From the IMG/VR virus record IMGVR_UViG_3300030117_002062, positions 1-41,129 of that record: a stretch of 41,129 nucleotides of DNA. The stretch is one strand, 5' to 3'. This DNA is from a virus. The position numbers and the translations under genes are program-made. The notes below the pieces were generated by a model. The model was not told where the DNA came from, did not search any database, and was given only the letters and a program-made list of their open reading frames with translations. This document shows positions 32,101-40,026 of the stretch, in pieces. How positions within the stretch are numbered: the first letter of the stretch is position 1; each line of letters opens with the position of its first letter.

Positions 32101-34949
32101 CAAAGATTGGATTGTATCACGACTTTGTTCCTGAAAAATCTATACCTAAAAATCCTATGGGTAATAAAAGTTATAACTCTTTAGAAGAAATGTATGAAGA
32201 TGGTTATTACTTTGATTACAACATAACACAAACAGGAGACCAAGAAATGTTAAGAGTTATGGCTGGTGTTGACCCATTTAGAATTAATTACAAAGGAGGT
32301 ATGGTTGAAAAGTATGTTAGTCCTAACATGACACATACAGACAGAAGAGCCTATATTAAATGGTTAGAAACTAAAAAACATCTTGGACCTACAAGAGTTA
32401 AAGGTGCTAGGACAACTCCTACTACAAAAGAAGGATTAGGTACTGCATTAGACCAAGCTACAGAATATATGTTTGATTTGTTTATGTCAGGTCCAACTAA
32501 TATGTTTTCACGTTCTCCTGCATTTATGCAGTTTTATATGGACAAGATAAGACAACTTGCACCATTTGCAGATGAAGCTACAAAGAAAAGAATAGTAGCT
32601 GACTTTGAATTAGCTTGGGGTATTACAAAGAATGAAGGTGTAGATGTTGGATTAGTTAGACAGCTTAACGATAAAAGAAAAGATTTATGGTTTGATAGAA
32701 ACTTTAGACAAGAATTTTTGAAAGATATGGCTGCACCAAAGATAGATGAAGTATTTGATATAAAAGATATTCCTAAAGATAAACAATACACAATGAATTT
32801 TAATATGTCGCCTGCTGACAATATATACAATGAAGCAACTACAACTATGGATTTAGTTAGAAGTGGTAGAAGAAGGTCTACAACTAGAAAGTGGAAGACA
32901 TTACCTGCAAAGGGAGACATAATATCTTTTTCAGACAAGAATAACAATCGTATTTTAGTTAAAGTTACAGCAGTAAAAAGCTGGAAAGATGTTAAAGGTA
33001 GTGTGCAAGAGTTAACTAAGTGGTCTAAAGATGAAGGTTGGACTGTTACTTATGGACTTAAGAAAGCATTCTTTAATAAATACGACCCTAAAGATGTACA
33101 CAAAGTAGAGTTTGATTTATATACAGACAAGGTATATACAACCTTTGATGAAATAGATACTGTAGCTAAAGCATATGCATTAGAAGAAACAAAAAGATTG
33201 CTATACGATTTAGATAAACGTGGACAAATTACTGATGCTTTAAGATTAGTATTTCCTTTCGGTGAAGCATATAAAGAAATTTTAACTACACAGTTTAGAT
33301 TACTTAAGAACAATCCACAGAAATTACGTAAGGCAACTATAGCTATACAAGGTGCTAGAAGGGATTCCATATTTGGTTCTGACCCTAGTCATAATGAAGG
33401 TTTCTTTGCTAAAGACCCAATGACAGGTGAAGAAATGTATAACTTTACTGACCCTGGTGGTTTGCTTACAGGAATGGTTGTAGGAGATAGCGTAGATAAT
33501 ACAGGAGTAAGGCTTAATCTAAAAGGTTATGTTCGTAATTTAAATATGTTAACAACTACAATCCTTCCTGGTGTAGGTCCAGTAGTACAGATACCAGCAG
33601 CAGCTATATCAGGTGCAACAGAGTTTAGTAAACTTGGAGACTTGTTGTTTCCATATGGTAGGCCTGAAGTACGTTCAGGTTTAGCAGGGATATTAGATAT
33701 ACCTAAAGCATTTGCACAAGCATCTATTCCTTCTTACATGAGAAAACTGTTTACTGCATTTGGTAGAAACCCTGCAGGTAGAAGAGATGTAGATGGATTT
33801 GACCCTGGTAGTGACCCTGCTGGAGCATTAGCTTCTACTGTAAAAGATATATTAAAGGTTAGAGCATATGCTGGAACTGCAGACTTTTCTACCATAGAAG
33901 CACAGAATGCAGAAATAAAAAGTGCAACTAATGCAGCAAGGGTACTTACAGGTGTAAGAGCTGCAGTACAATTTATTTGGTTTACAGGTGCAGAACCTAG
34001 ATATGAAGCATTAGTTAGTCCTGGTGGTCAAGCATTCTTAGACCCAAGTGGTACAGAAGAGATAGACCCTGATGGACGTATGGTATCGTTTAATTCATTA
34101 GTTCAAGGATATTATAGATTATACAGTATGGCTGAAGAGTCTATAAGAAACAATGCTGAACTAGCTGGTCAAGACCCACAAATGATAGCTACTCAGGCTT
34201 ATATGACTTTGTTTGGTGATAACCCAATACCATTGTTAATTAGAAAGACAAGAGAAATAGAGCCATATCCTATGGGAGAAACAGGTTTAAAGTGGGCTAG
34301 AGAAAATAAACAAGCATTTGCTGAAGCACCGAACACTGCTGCTTTTGCTAGACCATATGAACCATATGACGAATTTAGTATTAGAGCATGGCGTGAAAGT
34401 ATATCAAAAGGCAAGAGAGTTGGTTTAACTCCTGAACAATGGATACATCTTAACAATCAAGCTATAGGTAGAATTGCAGAAACACATATCAGTAATGAAT
34501 TAGAGAATAATCCTAACTTTGCTTTATGGACACCTATGCAAAAGAATCACTATATGGCAAGTGTTAACTTTATGTTACAAGATTTATTCCCTGGATTTGG
34601 TTCACAACTTACTGCAGCAGGTCCAACAGATTTAGATACTAAGCTAAGAGAATTAAGAAGATGGAAAAATATACCTGGTCTAGGAGACTCACAAGCAGGT
34701 AAAGCATTAGAAAGTTATTTAAGGTATAGAGATTCTTTAATGGAGTTTCATAAACTACAGACAGGTAACCAACTTATAAGTATAGAAGGTTCACAAGCAT
34801 TAGCAGTTAGAAATGCTATGAGATTATTTGCTAATCAACTTATTATTCAATACCCTGAGTTTAGATATTTATATAGTAGTATATTATCAAGAGAATTAGA
34901 GGAAGACGAAAGAAGTGTACCTGACGGATTTAGGATACTAGGATATTAA
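26172..34949 (+). CDS. Giant inner virion protein with YpsA/SLOG domain, polyvalent-type (2925 aa)
   Basis: At 8.8 kb it occupies about a fifth of the genome. A SLOG domain of the YpsA/molybdenum-carrier type lies at about 1385-1625: VISGGQTGADIAGLKIAAEK (V1388), later NIAGPAETR. That family binds nucleotide-like ligands. Helical, membrane-contact-like segments occur near 270-320 and an ordered charged region near 2050-2600. The C-terminal part (FPFGEAYKEILTTQF, about 2360) resembles other large phage inner proteins. Proteins of this type, called polyvalent proteins, are thought to enter the host with phage DNA and protect it. Most regions have no recognised domain. The position between portal and lysozyme fits a packaged inner protein. 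Confidence 0.8.
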   Translation: MPFVFNNLNQKLENAQIEEAELQSKRIAALGKQLEEDPAPVEKLSSFVDKYNWLPKDILAGLGIASLTNPAINLDDQEPFVGDLVRAWTKHSKENASRLGALTKGSIRGLFVGFDAAAERILKRPIQAAGGVYTGENINPTVALFDIIPGLGFTLAKGLGMTDMSYSEFFTKREQKLQELGPTVGELAVKKLAAGEKVNLGTGFFGNSTMAEDTTVYEEISKQTQDPEILESARKLIQEQLGDPITIEERKRVNANSYKFDDGNIRPISPGLLFAHNFVSPSEKGYNMISGLVDGIFTLGLDPANLAGGYFAKAGRLKKSLNPNVVKNRFITGRLARKMVHVPNSKEYLSSPAVREIAAIGAKAKDIRVQRQLLRDQVKDPKTLRRLIDAETPDEWIQAIDDYGLKNIDKRFEKSSKFHVDYKDGEKILKMSPEHFKQRRVVDLYKQRFNLFTDTLPTGGLKDYSMRFSKSVLSSPVGRAIKDLPQTTLNASDLPEVGMLLDDWLDFMNAPMAMRNSLNKKMVDWIDQYNFRAQMAADYRAGILTDVDIDMIKEASPSLRNINLKRDPSLVSVRSQIQDMITGDNQMSGILYKDKDGNAVRHTIFGWFDDWAESQGLPPIALKTTRDLIANTNEGKRAYLVDRLGKPEFFPGTATGKGTDAIIKNVQEETLKALPTASKLTEYLSYAITMPDPRELSRYLGNVRNSFAFMATLGAKTEFPRALIMAEKRPGQLTEEVATGFLRKLGRETRNMLKYKITDEGIEQATLLKVLNKYMTKAWKPLALLRFAWTLRVVGEEQMRMWASDLDNVFTSPISYFSYWFGDNAPMKTLGGNMQNAMKYKAAMSKGHGGFMGVNHFGRDRVFETVDKSSKKYGSYLANNHLLYINDALAQDLFPAAIDITGKKLDLGDAKVIFQRESLPFNKKQINAIIGDNQEVVLDKTVGDFLADLRDGLVVSDVEKYANLDKTVEKILRRELEYLTQGFQKNMNLTFRPAAIIAKLMKVKANAKMFDGFSKNLVLDEVRRVLDDYAVTNSPTVKEIPLKSIPANYEFVLDKLADEGTTKLLGTGAVGDIVGIPNKKGQVSYYRVDRVDVLKQKVSPDEEFALTLQRAQEVLEGDGYTKSEVNKLLGGIRAGKQKLNKSDIEAIKQDVDSLIGYAAVNDPITRIKRGDKNVLKITDNVFKTKEGIIDLNTFEYIIVKDGLVDMKKFADAVGDDVAAKRIEQLNHLGASNAESYLREILYYGFGKNIAGKQVRQPKRFFTVRATKVNGIARTKIKPTKLGQKVIDLGLVSKAEDLELFAKNGSGITAQALKVYGARLEDLVKKNIKLLDPAELGEEILEDLIRGNKIINGQIDSLLRQNTILTLTPTEKKSFNFATDLVEQKVAQVISGGQTGADIAGLKIAAEKGIPTGGRLPRRYMTEDGPNYSLQSRYGLVPDTNPLDSQTLANKGIIPKGPYSKAKWNRKKKQWTDEVDGEEFVLDLKKDAGKIAGFEYRSRAIKNVDQAHVTIILTKAGVEATGTKSTFEYAVNRRWGKGKDKTGYIYQDDDILFPDKAKHKVFSKNVSDARTDYSKNKDVIVINIDKFIADGGVVDADTMQRIDLLLSKYDSPIVNIAGPAETRITPVLKEKVPEVGKRKYVQDELTLAVDNTKAVEDAKSKLPALKKDLSKLEKDYKQVEIDLQNRIRAIQGKDSKLKFNHLKINVPFGKQKEILAKGDGDVAQVKAKTIPSGKLEDTKLYLPDEIMSEIKKTWVKKDSAGNVISKLDKGELKIVEEALQNSLIIFRQKARKYSEIERLQKVVDADGAFLPSGQSARLQYTDSELLRPFENKVAAALEQILEGSRKSRHADSFEGLVSKYTGENREYFKELASDSFDQARKVKQAIYDSDLLIESAMKGYLADIHLLAGGDYDIILKNTNDVNFSYQIEEGKTLLKSRKDPNLSVEVKGTNANPDAPVTVNIDGEKKVYKTLKELQEAKIGLYHDFVPEKSIPKNPMGNKSYNSLEEMYEDGYYFDYNITQTGDQEMLRVMAGVDPFRINYKGGMVEKYVSPNMTHTDRRAYIKWLETKKHLGPTRVKGARTTPTTKEGLGTALDQATEYMFDLFMSGPTNMFSRSPAFMQFYMDKIRQLAPFADEATKKRIVADFELAWGITKNEGVDVGLVRQLNDKRKDLWFDRNFRQEFLKDMAAPKIDEVFDIKDIPKDKQYTMNFNMSPADNIYNEATTTMDLVRSGRRRSTTRKWKTLPAKGDIISFSDKNNNRILVKVTAVKSWKDVKGSVQELTKWSKDEGWTVTYGLKKAFFNKYDPKDVHKVEFDLYTDKVYTTFDEIDTVAKAYALEETKRLLYDLDKRGQITDALRLVFPFGEAYKEILTTQFRLLKNNPQKLRKATIAIQGARRDSIFGSDPSHNEGFFAKDPMTGEEMYNFTDPGGLLTGMVVGDSVDNTGVRLNLKGYVRNLNMLTTTILPGVGPVVQIPAAAISGATEFSKLGDLLFPYGRPEVRSGLAGILDIPKAFAQASIPSYMRKLFTAFGRNPAGRRDVDGFDPGSDPAGALASTVKDILKVRAYAGTADFSTIEAQNAEIKSATNAARVLTGVRAAVQFIWFTGAEPRYEALVSPGGQAFLDPSGTEEIDPDGRMVSFNSLVQGYYRLYSMAEESIRNNAELAGQDPQMIATQAYMTLFGDNPIPLLIRKTREIEPYPMGETGLKWARENKQAFAEAPNTAAFARPYEPYDEFSIRAWRESISKGKRVGLTPEQWIHLNNQAIGRIAETHISNELENNPNFALWTPMQKNHYMASVNFMLQDLFPGFGSQLTAAGPTDLDTKLRELRRWKNIPGLGDSQAGKALESYLRYRDSLMEFHKLQTGNQLISIEGSQALAVRNAMRLFANQLIIQYPEFRYLYSSILSRELEEDERSVPDGFRILGY

Positions 34950-36358
34950 TGGCAGAAGATAGATTTGATATAGAAGAATTTTTAGAAGAGAATGAATCTA
35001 AAATACAAGACTATGATTCTTATTTAGAATTAATAGGACCTGAATATGTATCAGGTACTTTTGGTGGAGGATTTGGTTTATATGCACCAGTTAAGATTAA
35101 ACACACTCCTGAAGAACAATGGGAAATAATTAAATCTGTAATTATAAATCAAGGCAATGTAGAAGCATTTCAAGAATACTTTAATCAATTAACAGACGAA
35201 GATGCATTTGATAAATTAGGTCAATTAATTGGATACAACATGAACCCTGAATTAATTGAAGCTATAGAAATAGCAGCACCCACAGAGAAAGATAAATTTA
35301 TCAGTTATATAGTTACTAATGAAACACAAGAAGTAGCACGAATATTTGATAATGCTCCTGGTTCAGAAGAATTAAAAAAATTATTAGGTATTGAAAACTT
35401 TGAAGATTTAACTGATTCTACGAAAGCTGATTTATTAGAGATAGTAAATGCAAGTATGAATATTCCAGGTGCTGCAGCATTAGCTCAGTATTATGGATAT
35501 GATAATCAATCTGCAGTATTTAATTTTGATTATCAAGGTACATCTACAAACGCACCTCCTGTATATAAGATGGGTATGGCTGAAGGACTACTTGCATCTA
35601 TGAGTGAAAATGAAGTAGCTGATATGCAATCATTGTTAATTAGAGCAGGATACTTGAGTCCTTTTTCTGCATATACATTGTTTGACCCTTCTGACCCTGC
35701 TACTCAAGTAGCGTTAGGTAAAGCTATGGCAGCACATAACAACAGAAAAAACGGTGCTCCACTACTAGATTTACCACAACAACAAGAAATATTAAGTGGT
35801 TTAATAAGTCCTGAACTTACAAATCTTGTACTAAATAAATTAAAGTTTGAATTAAATAAAGATGTCACGCAACTAGATAAAGAAGAAAAAACTAGGTTGT
35901 ATGCTACAAATGAACTTACATTAGCTGCAGCTACAGAAAGAGCTGATACCATAGCTGGAGGAGTTTTGCAACGTGATGTTGATATGATTACTGCAGGAAG
36001 ACTAGCTAAAGTATATCAAGATATCTATAATGAAAAGTATCAACAAGTTGTAGAAACAGCTTTAGAAAAGATGAGTACTGGAAGGAGAGCTGAGCTACAA
36101 AGAATTAAAAATGTACAAGCTGGTAAAGATGTTGAAGATACTAGATTTGTAGGTGTACCTGCATCATCTGAAACAGAAAGTTTGATACCTTCTACAGAAG
36201 AGTTAGGACAACAAGCTGCTACATTTGCTAAACTAGACTTTGCACGTAAATTGAAAGATACTTACTTTGCTCAGGAGATAGATGATAACGAACGTAGGAG
36301 TGCTATTACTCAATCTGCTATTGGTTTCAACACCGCTCTTAGGACACTCTCAGGATAA
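34949..36358 (+). CDS. Probable inner virion protein (469 aa)
   Basis: Unrecognised 469-aa protein. It begins acidic (MAEDRFDIEEFLEENESKIQ). The middle has repeated Leu/Ala/Asn-rich helices. C-terminal half carries an extended heptad-like section (about 285-375, TRLYATNELTLAAATERADT). TAATG overlap links it to the giant gene, and its 3' end overlaps a possible longer lysozyme start. Location suggests an ejection or core protein. No family assigned. Confidence 0.65.
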   Translation: MAEDRFDIEEFLEENESKIQDYDSYLELIGPEYVSGTFGGGFGLYAPVKIKHTPEEQWEIIKSVIINQGNVEAFQEYFNQLTDEDAFDKLGQLIGYNMNPELIEAIEIAAPTEKDKFISYIVTNETQEVARIFDNAPGSEELKKLLGIENFEDLTDSTKADLLEIVNASMNIPGAAALAQYYGYDNQSAVFNFDYQGTSTNAPPVYKMGMAEGLLASMSENEVADMQSLLIRAGYLSPFSAYTLFDPSDPATQVALGKAMAAHNNRKNGAPLLDLPQQQEILSGLISPELTNLVLNKLKFELNKDVTQLDKEEKTRLYATNELTLAAATERADTIAGGVLQRDVDMITAGRLAKVYQDIYNEKYQQVVETALEKMSTGRRAELQRIKNVQAGKDVEDTRFVGVPASSETESLIPSTEELGQQAATFAKLDFARKLKDTYFAQEIDDNERRSAITQSAIGFNTALRTLSG

Positions 36359-36362
36359 ACAT

Positions 36363-36965
36363 ATGGAAATATCAGAAGCAGGAATAGAAATACTTATAGA
36401 CTTAGAAACAAATGGACAAGGTCCAGCATTAACTGCATATAAAGACGGAGCAGGTTTTTCAATAGGATATGGTCACAACAGTAATGGACCAGGCAACTTT
36501 GAAGTAAATGAAGATACAACTATTACAGAAGAAGAAGCGGAAGAATTATTAAAATCAGATTTAGAATATTTTGAAGGACAAGTTAACAAGTTATTTGACA
36601 AAGTTAATTTGTCTCAAAACGAATATGATGCATTAGTTATTGCATTTTATAACAGACCACAAGCTGTAAAAAATAGTGGTTTGGTAAGTGCAATAGTATC
36701 AGGAGACGAAGACGCCATTGAAGATGCGTGGTATAATAGTATACCTGAGAAGGCACCTAGAGGAATTAGGTCTAAAAGAGTTCCTGCAGAATTGGAATTA
36801 TATTTTAGTCAGAATGTAGATACACCTGAAAGTACACCGTCAGAAGAACAAGCTACTGTGGGAGAAGCTGTTCTTTCGCAAGATAACGAATTAAGAGGAG
36901 TTATGGCAAAACATATGCTTGACGTTATAAGAGCTAAGACGGGTACTAATGTCCAAGCCGAATGA
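36363..36965 (+). CDS. GH24-type lysozyme/endolysin (200 aa)
   Basis: The N-terminal core is DLETNGQGPALTAYKDGAGF, then SIGYGHNS. It fits GH24 (T4-type) lysozymes that cut peptidoglycan. The presumed catalytic Glu is E15 and Asp D28; Ser33 occupies the place of the usual Thr. A short insertion separates E15 from D28 compared with T4. The residues after about 160 form an extra acidic tail. ATG 36363 is chosen with AGGAT upstream. An alternative start at 36282 with AGGAG would add a hydrophobic 27-residue leader. Among inner virion genes, it may be virion-associated as well as a lysis enzyme. Confidence 0.88.
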   Translation: MEISEAGIEILIDLETNGQGPALTAYKDGAGFSIGYGHNSNGPGNFEVNEDTTITEEEAEELLKSDLEYFEGQVNKLFDKVNLSQNEYDALVIAFYNRPQAVKNSGLVSAIVSGDEDAIEDAWYNSIPEKAPRGIRSKRVPAELELYFSQNVDTPESTPSEEQATVGEAVLSQDNELRGVMAKHMLDVIRAKTGTNVQAE

Positions 36966-38103
36966 TTTTAGCGAAGGTAATGTACCTAAACCTGACAAGG
37001 TAGGTAGAATCGGAAGTGTATTTTATTTCTTTTATCAGATACCCACAGAACTAACAGGCGGAGAAGTAGCATACATATCTTATACTGCACCAAGTGCATA
37101 TCAATATACAGTTGATACAACTAATAACGCAACACAAGCATTACTAAATCAATCATTTGATTCAGGTGACCATTTAGAAATAGAAGTCGGTGTAAGTCCT
37201 TTAGATACTTATGTAGATAGAATTAAAAAAGTAGCTAAAGTAAGACCTTATTTATTACAAAAAGAAACAGAGGGGGAAAACGAAGGGGAGTATGTTTTAC
37301 TTAGTTTATTTATTCAACAGTTGTTTGAACCAAATAAACCTATATCAGAAGAGGAGTACCTTGCATCATCAGCTATATATGCAAACATGTCTGATAGAGA
37401 AAAAGACTATCTAGAAGCAATTAGTTTAGGTGAAGATTCTGTTGCTTACCAAAACTTAATACAAAGTACAACAATAACATTATCTACTTTGTTGCGAACT
37501 GCTGGCATAACAGATATACCTGATGACGTACAAAATTTTTTATATACAAAATATTTGACAGGACAATACAGTTTAGATTTTTTAAATGAAAACATAAAAT
37601 ATTTAGCAACTCCTGATTTTGCTACACAATTTGACCCTGAGTTGAAAGAGTTAGTAGAAGGTAGAGGGCTAGATACTACCTCAACATTTAGAACTGCAGC
37701 TAAAACTACAGTAAATAAATACTTAGGTCCTTATGGTTTATCTCAACTTGATGATGAACAAATAGATAAATTAGGTCAAGTTTTGTCTCAACCTAATGGT
37801 CAAGAAATACTTAACAATGAACTACAAGAACAATGGGACTCACAGTTTCCAAATAGAAAAGGTAGCAACTATAGTGCTTCTTTTGCTCTAGTAGATAGAA
37901 TAGCTAGTCCTGTTTTAGGTTCTATAGATGAAGTTAAAGATGCAGGGTTGATAATAGATATGTTTAGTAAAGACAACAGCAATGATATTGCAACAGTAGC
38001 TAGAAAGTATGGACTACAAACTAATAACAATCAGACAGCTAGAATATTAGCTAACTCTGCTGCTAGGTCTTTTGGTACAACATATGGGAATGTGGACGTA
38101 TAA
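36949..38103 (+). CDS. Probable virion protein (384 aa)
   Basis: Unrecognised 384-aa protein. It starts with a beta-rich domain (GRIGSVFYFFYQIPTELTGG) and continues as helices (about 120-384). It overlaps the lysozyme end by 17 nt and the next gene by TAATG. It lies in a run of three long unrecognised genes between the giant protein and the scaffold. These are likely particle components, possibly of an inner core. No domain named. Confidence 0.65.
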   Translation: MSKPNDFSEGNVPKPDKVGRIGSVFYFFYQIPTELTGGEVAYISYTAPSAYQYTVDTTNNATQALLNQSFDSGDHLEIEVGVSPLDTYVDRIKKVAKVRPYLLQKETEGENEGEYVLLSLFIQQLFEPNKPISEEEYLASSAIYANMSDREKDYLEAISLGEDSVAYQNLIQSTTITLSTLLRTAGITDIPDDVQNFLYTKYLTGQYSLDFLNENIKYLATPDFATQFDPELKELVEGRGLDTTSTFRTAAKTTVNKYLGPYGLSQLDDEQIDKLGQVLSQPNGQEILNNELQEQWDSQFPNRKGSNYSASFALVDRIASPVLGSIDEVKDAGLIIDMFSKDNSNDIATVARKYGLQTNNNQTARILANSAARSFGTTYGNVDV

Positions 38104-39332
38104 TGGTAACTTTAGATGACGGACAATCAGTAGACGAAGTAATAAATAGAAAAAAGAAAAGTAAATCTAATACTAAAGCTAATCAAGAACTTCAATCAGA
38201 TGCTAAATTAAAAAGTATTGCTGCAGCAGAAGAAGCTAAACAAGCAAAAGATGCAGCAGCTAAAAGAGATACTCGTAGCGGCTTAGAAAAAGAAAGTGAA
38301 TTTATAAAAGATTTTGTAGGAAGAACTGATAAAACTACTACTACTACAGCAGCTGCAACTCCACCTCCACCTACAGCCACAGCCACAGGTGATGATGGTT
38401 CAGAGATTGCAATTAACATACCTGATTTTGACTTTAGTAATTTTGAAAGTTACTTCAATAGTTTATTTGAAAATAATTATTCACAACCTCCTGCATTTGA
38501 AGCACCTGAATTTATTCCTACTATAAAACAAGTAGAGCAATTAGTTCCATGGTTATCTCAGTCAGGTAATTTATTGCAAGTTTATCAAGATACTTGGTCA
38601 GAAACAGGTGACCCAAATTTTGCTTTGGCTGCAGTAAGAGATAGCGAAGATTACGATAACTTATTTCCTGGCAATAAAAGAGCTGATGGTTCTGTAAGAC
38701 ATAATGAGTCAGAATACAAAGCTATAGAATCAGGATATAAAAACGTAATTATAGAAAATGGTTTAAATCCTAAGTTATTTGAAAATAAATTTGGTGGTTT
38801 AATATCAGGTGCTATATCAGTAGCAGAGTTATCTCAAAGAGTAGGACTGGTAAGAAGAGCTATAGATGAAAACCCTGATTCAGATGAAGTACTTAAGTTT
38901 TATTCTGATAACTATGGTATAGAAATGAGTAAAGAAGGTTTGCTTGCAGCGTCTATTGACCCTGGCATGAGTGAAGAAATCTTTGCTCGTAAAATAACCA
39001 TGGCTGAAATAGGTGCTGAGGCTGCATCAGCAGGTGCTGCTATATCTTTCGGTACTGTATCAGAGTTGGCAAGTGCAGGGTTTACAGAGGAACAAGCAGA
39101 TTCTTTATTTACAAGAGCAGTAGAATCAGAAAAAACTTTATCAGCATTAGCGGCAAGTCAAGGAAGACAAGACTTAACAACAGAAGAAGTCGTAAGAGCT
39201 GAGGCTTTGAATGATGGTGAAACTCAACAAGAAATAGCTAGAATATTACAGCAATCTGCTTCACAAAGTTCCTTAAATGTAGGTGCAAGAAAAGTTCAAG
39301 GTGGAGCAGTTAGTGGCTTGACAGAGGTATAA
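38103..39332 (+). CDS. Probable virion protein with low-complexity linker (409 aa)
   Basis: Unrecognised 409-aa protein. The N-terminus is a Lys/Ala-rich helical region (residues 1-75). A Thr/Ala/Pro linker follows (TTTTTAAATPPPPTATATG, about 77-95). Helical domains then occupy the rest, with an Ala/Ser/Glu-rich final segment. It overlaps its upstream neighbour. Its last codons contain the -35 of the scaffold-capsid promoter. It may be an internal or scaffold-associated component. Confidence 0.65.
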   Translation: MVTLDDGQSVDEVINRKKKSKSNTKANQELQSDAKLKSIAAAEEAKQAKDAAAKRDTRSGLEKESEFIKDFVGRTDKTTTTTAAATPPPPTATATGDDGSEIAINIPDFDFSNFESYFNSLFENNYSQPPAFEAPEFIPTIKQVEQLVPWLSQSGNLLQVYQDTWSETGDPNFALAAVRDSEDYDNLFPGNKRADGSVRHNESEYKAIESGYKNVIIENGLNPKLFENKFGGLISGAISVAELSQRVGLVRRAIDENPDSDEVLKFYSDNYGIEMSKEGLLAASIDPGMSEEIFARKITMAEIGAEAASAGAAISFGTVSELASAGFTEEQADSLFTRAVESEKTLSALAASQGRQDLTTEEVVRAEALNDGETQQEIARILQQSASQSSLNVGARKVQGGAVSGLTEV

Positions 39333-39346
39333 TACTTCTCTATAAT
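39318..39346 (+). promoter_or_regulatory. Perfect consensus promoter for the scaffold and capsid genes
   Basis: TTGACA (39318-39323), exactly 17 nt, then TATAAT (39341-39346). Both boxes match the sigma-70 consensus completely. The -35 lies inside the end of the previous gene. Start would be near 39353, leaving a leader of about 200 nt before ATG 39552. It would give strong host-driven expression of scaffold and MCP, ending at the hairpin at 153-188. Confidence 0.85.
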
Positions 39347-39551
39347 TAATAACGAACCAAGTCGGGTGTTTATAACAGACATTAACTAGTGTATACCCTA
39401 CGTGTACACCGAATCTTAAAATTCGTAGAGTAAAAACAAATCCTATTATTCCTATGTAGCAGACAGGTATGTGTAATAGTAATTTTAGTCTGTCGCCAGC
39501 CAAATTATCCACACTTAATTTGAGTACTGTAAATGTGTGAGGAGAACAATA

Positions 39552-40007
39552 ATGAGTGAATTAGAAAATAATATAGAGGACTTAGCAGATTTATCAGAAG
39601 AGGATAGCTCTGTTATAAAAGAACTTAGACAGCAGTTAAAAGATTTAAAATCTGAAAATGCTGCCTATAAACCTTTGGTTCAAGATAAAGTTTTTAAAGA
39701 GGCAGGCGTAGACGTCAGCACTCCTTTTGGTAAAGCTGTATCTAAACTGTATAAAGGTCCTTTAGAAGCAGTAGCATTACGTGAATTTGTAGCACAAGAG
39801 TTTGGTGAACAACCTGACGTGCCGCAACAAGAACAGCCTATTGTCGAAGCACAAAAATCTGTTAATGAAGTAATGTCTATGTCAGGTTCTAAACAACCTA
39901 CAGATGCTATGGACGCTTTTGCAGAAGTAATTCAAGCAGGTAATGTTCACGATTCTATCAGAGCAAAATTGTATATGATGGATTCAGATAAACAAAAAGA
40001 TAAGTAA
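39552..40007 (+). CDS. Capsid scaffold-like protein (151 aa)
   Basis: Protein of 151 aa directly upstream of the capsid gene. A strongly acidic N-terminus (MSELENNIEDLADLSEEDSS) leads into a coiled-coil-like stretch (VIKELRQQLKDLKSENAAYK, about 21-40). A Pro/Gln linker (about 90-105) and a basic C-terminal helix follow. This plan and position are typical of phage scaffolds that shape the capsid shell. ATG 39552 has GAGGAG upstream; a GTG start 15 nt earlier lacks support. No protease domain is visible. Confidence 0.78.
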   Translation: MSELENNIEDLADLSEEDSSVIKELRQQLKDLKSENAAYKPLVQDKVFKEAGVDVSTPFGKAVSKLYKGPLEAVALREFVAQEFGEQPDVPQQEQPIVEAQKSVNEVMSMSGSKQPTDAMDAFAEVIQAGNVHDSIRAKLYMMDSDKQKDK

Positions 40008-40026
40008 TAATTTATAGGAGAATAAA

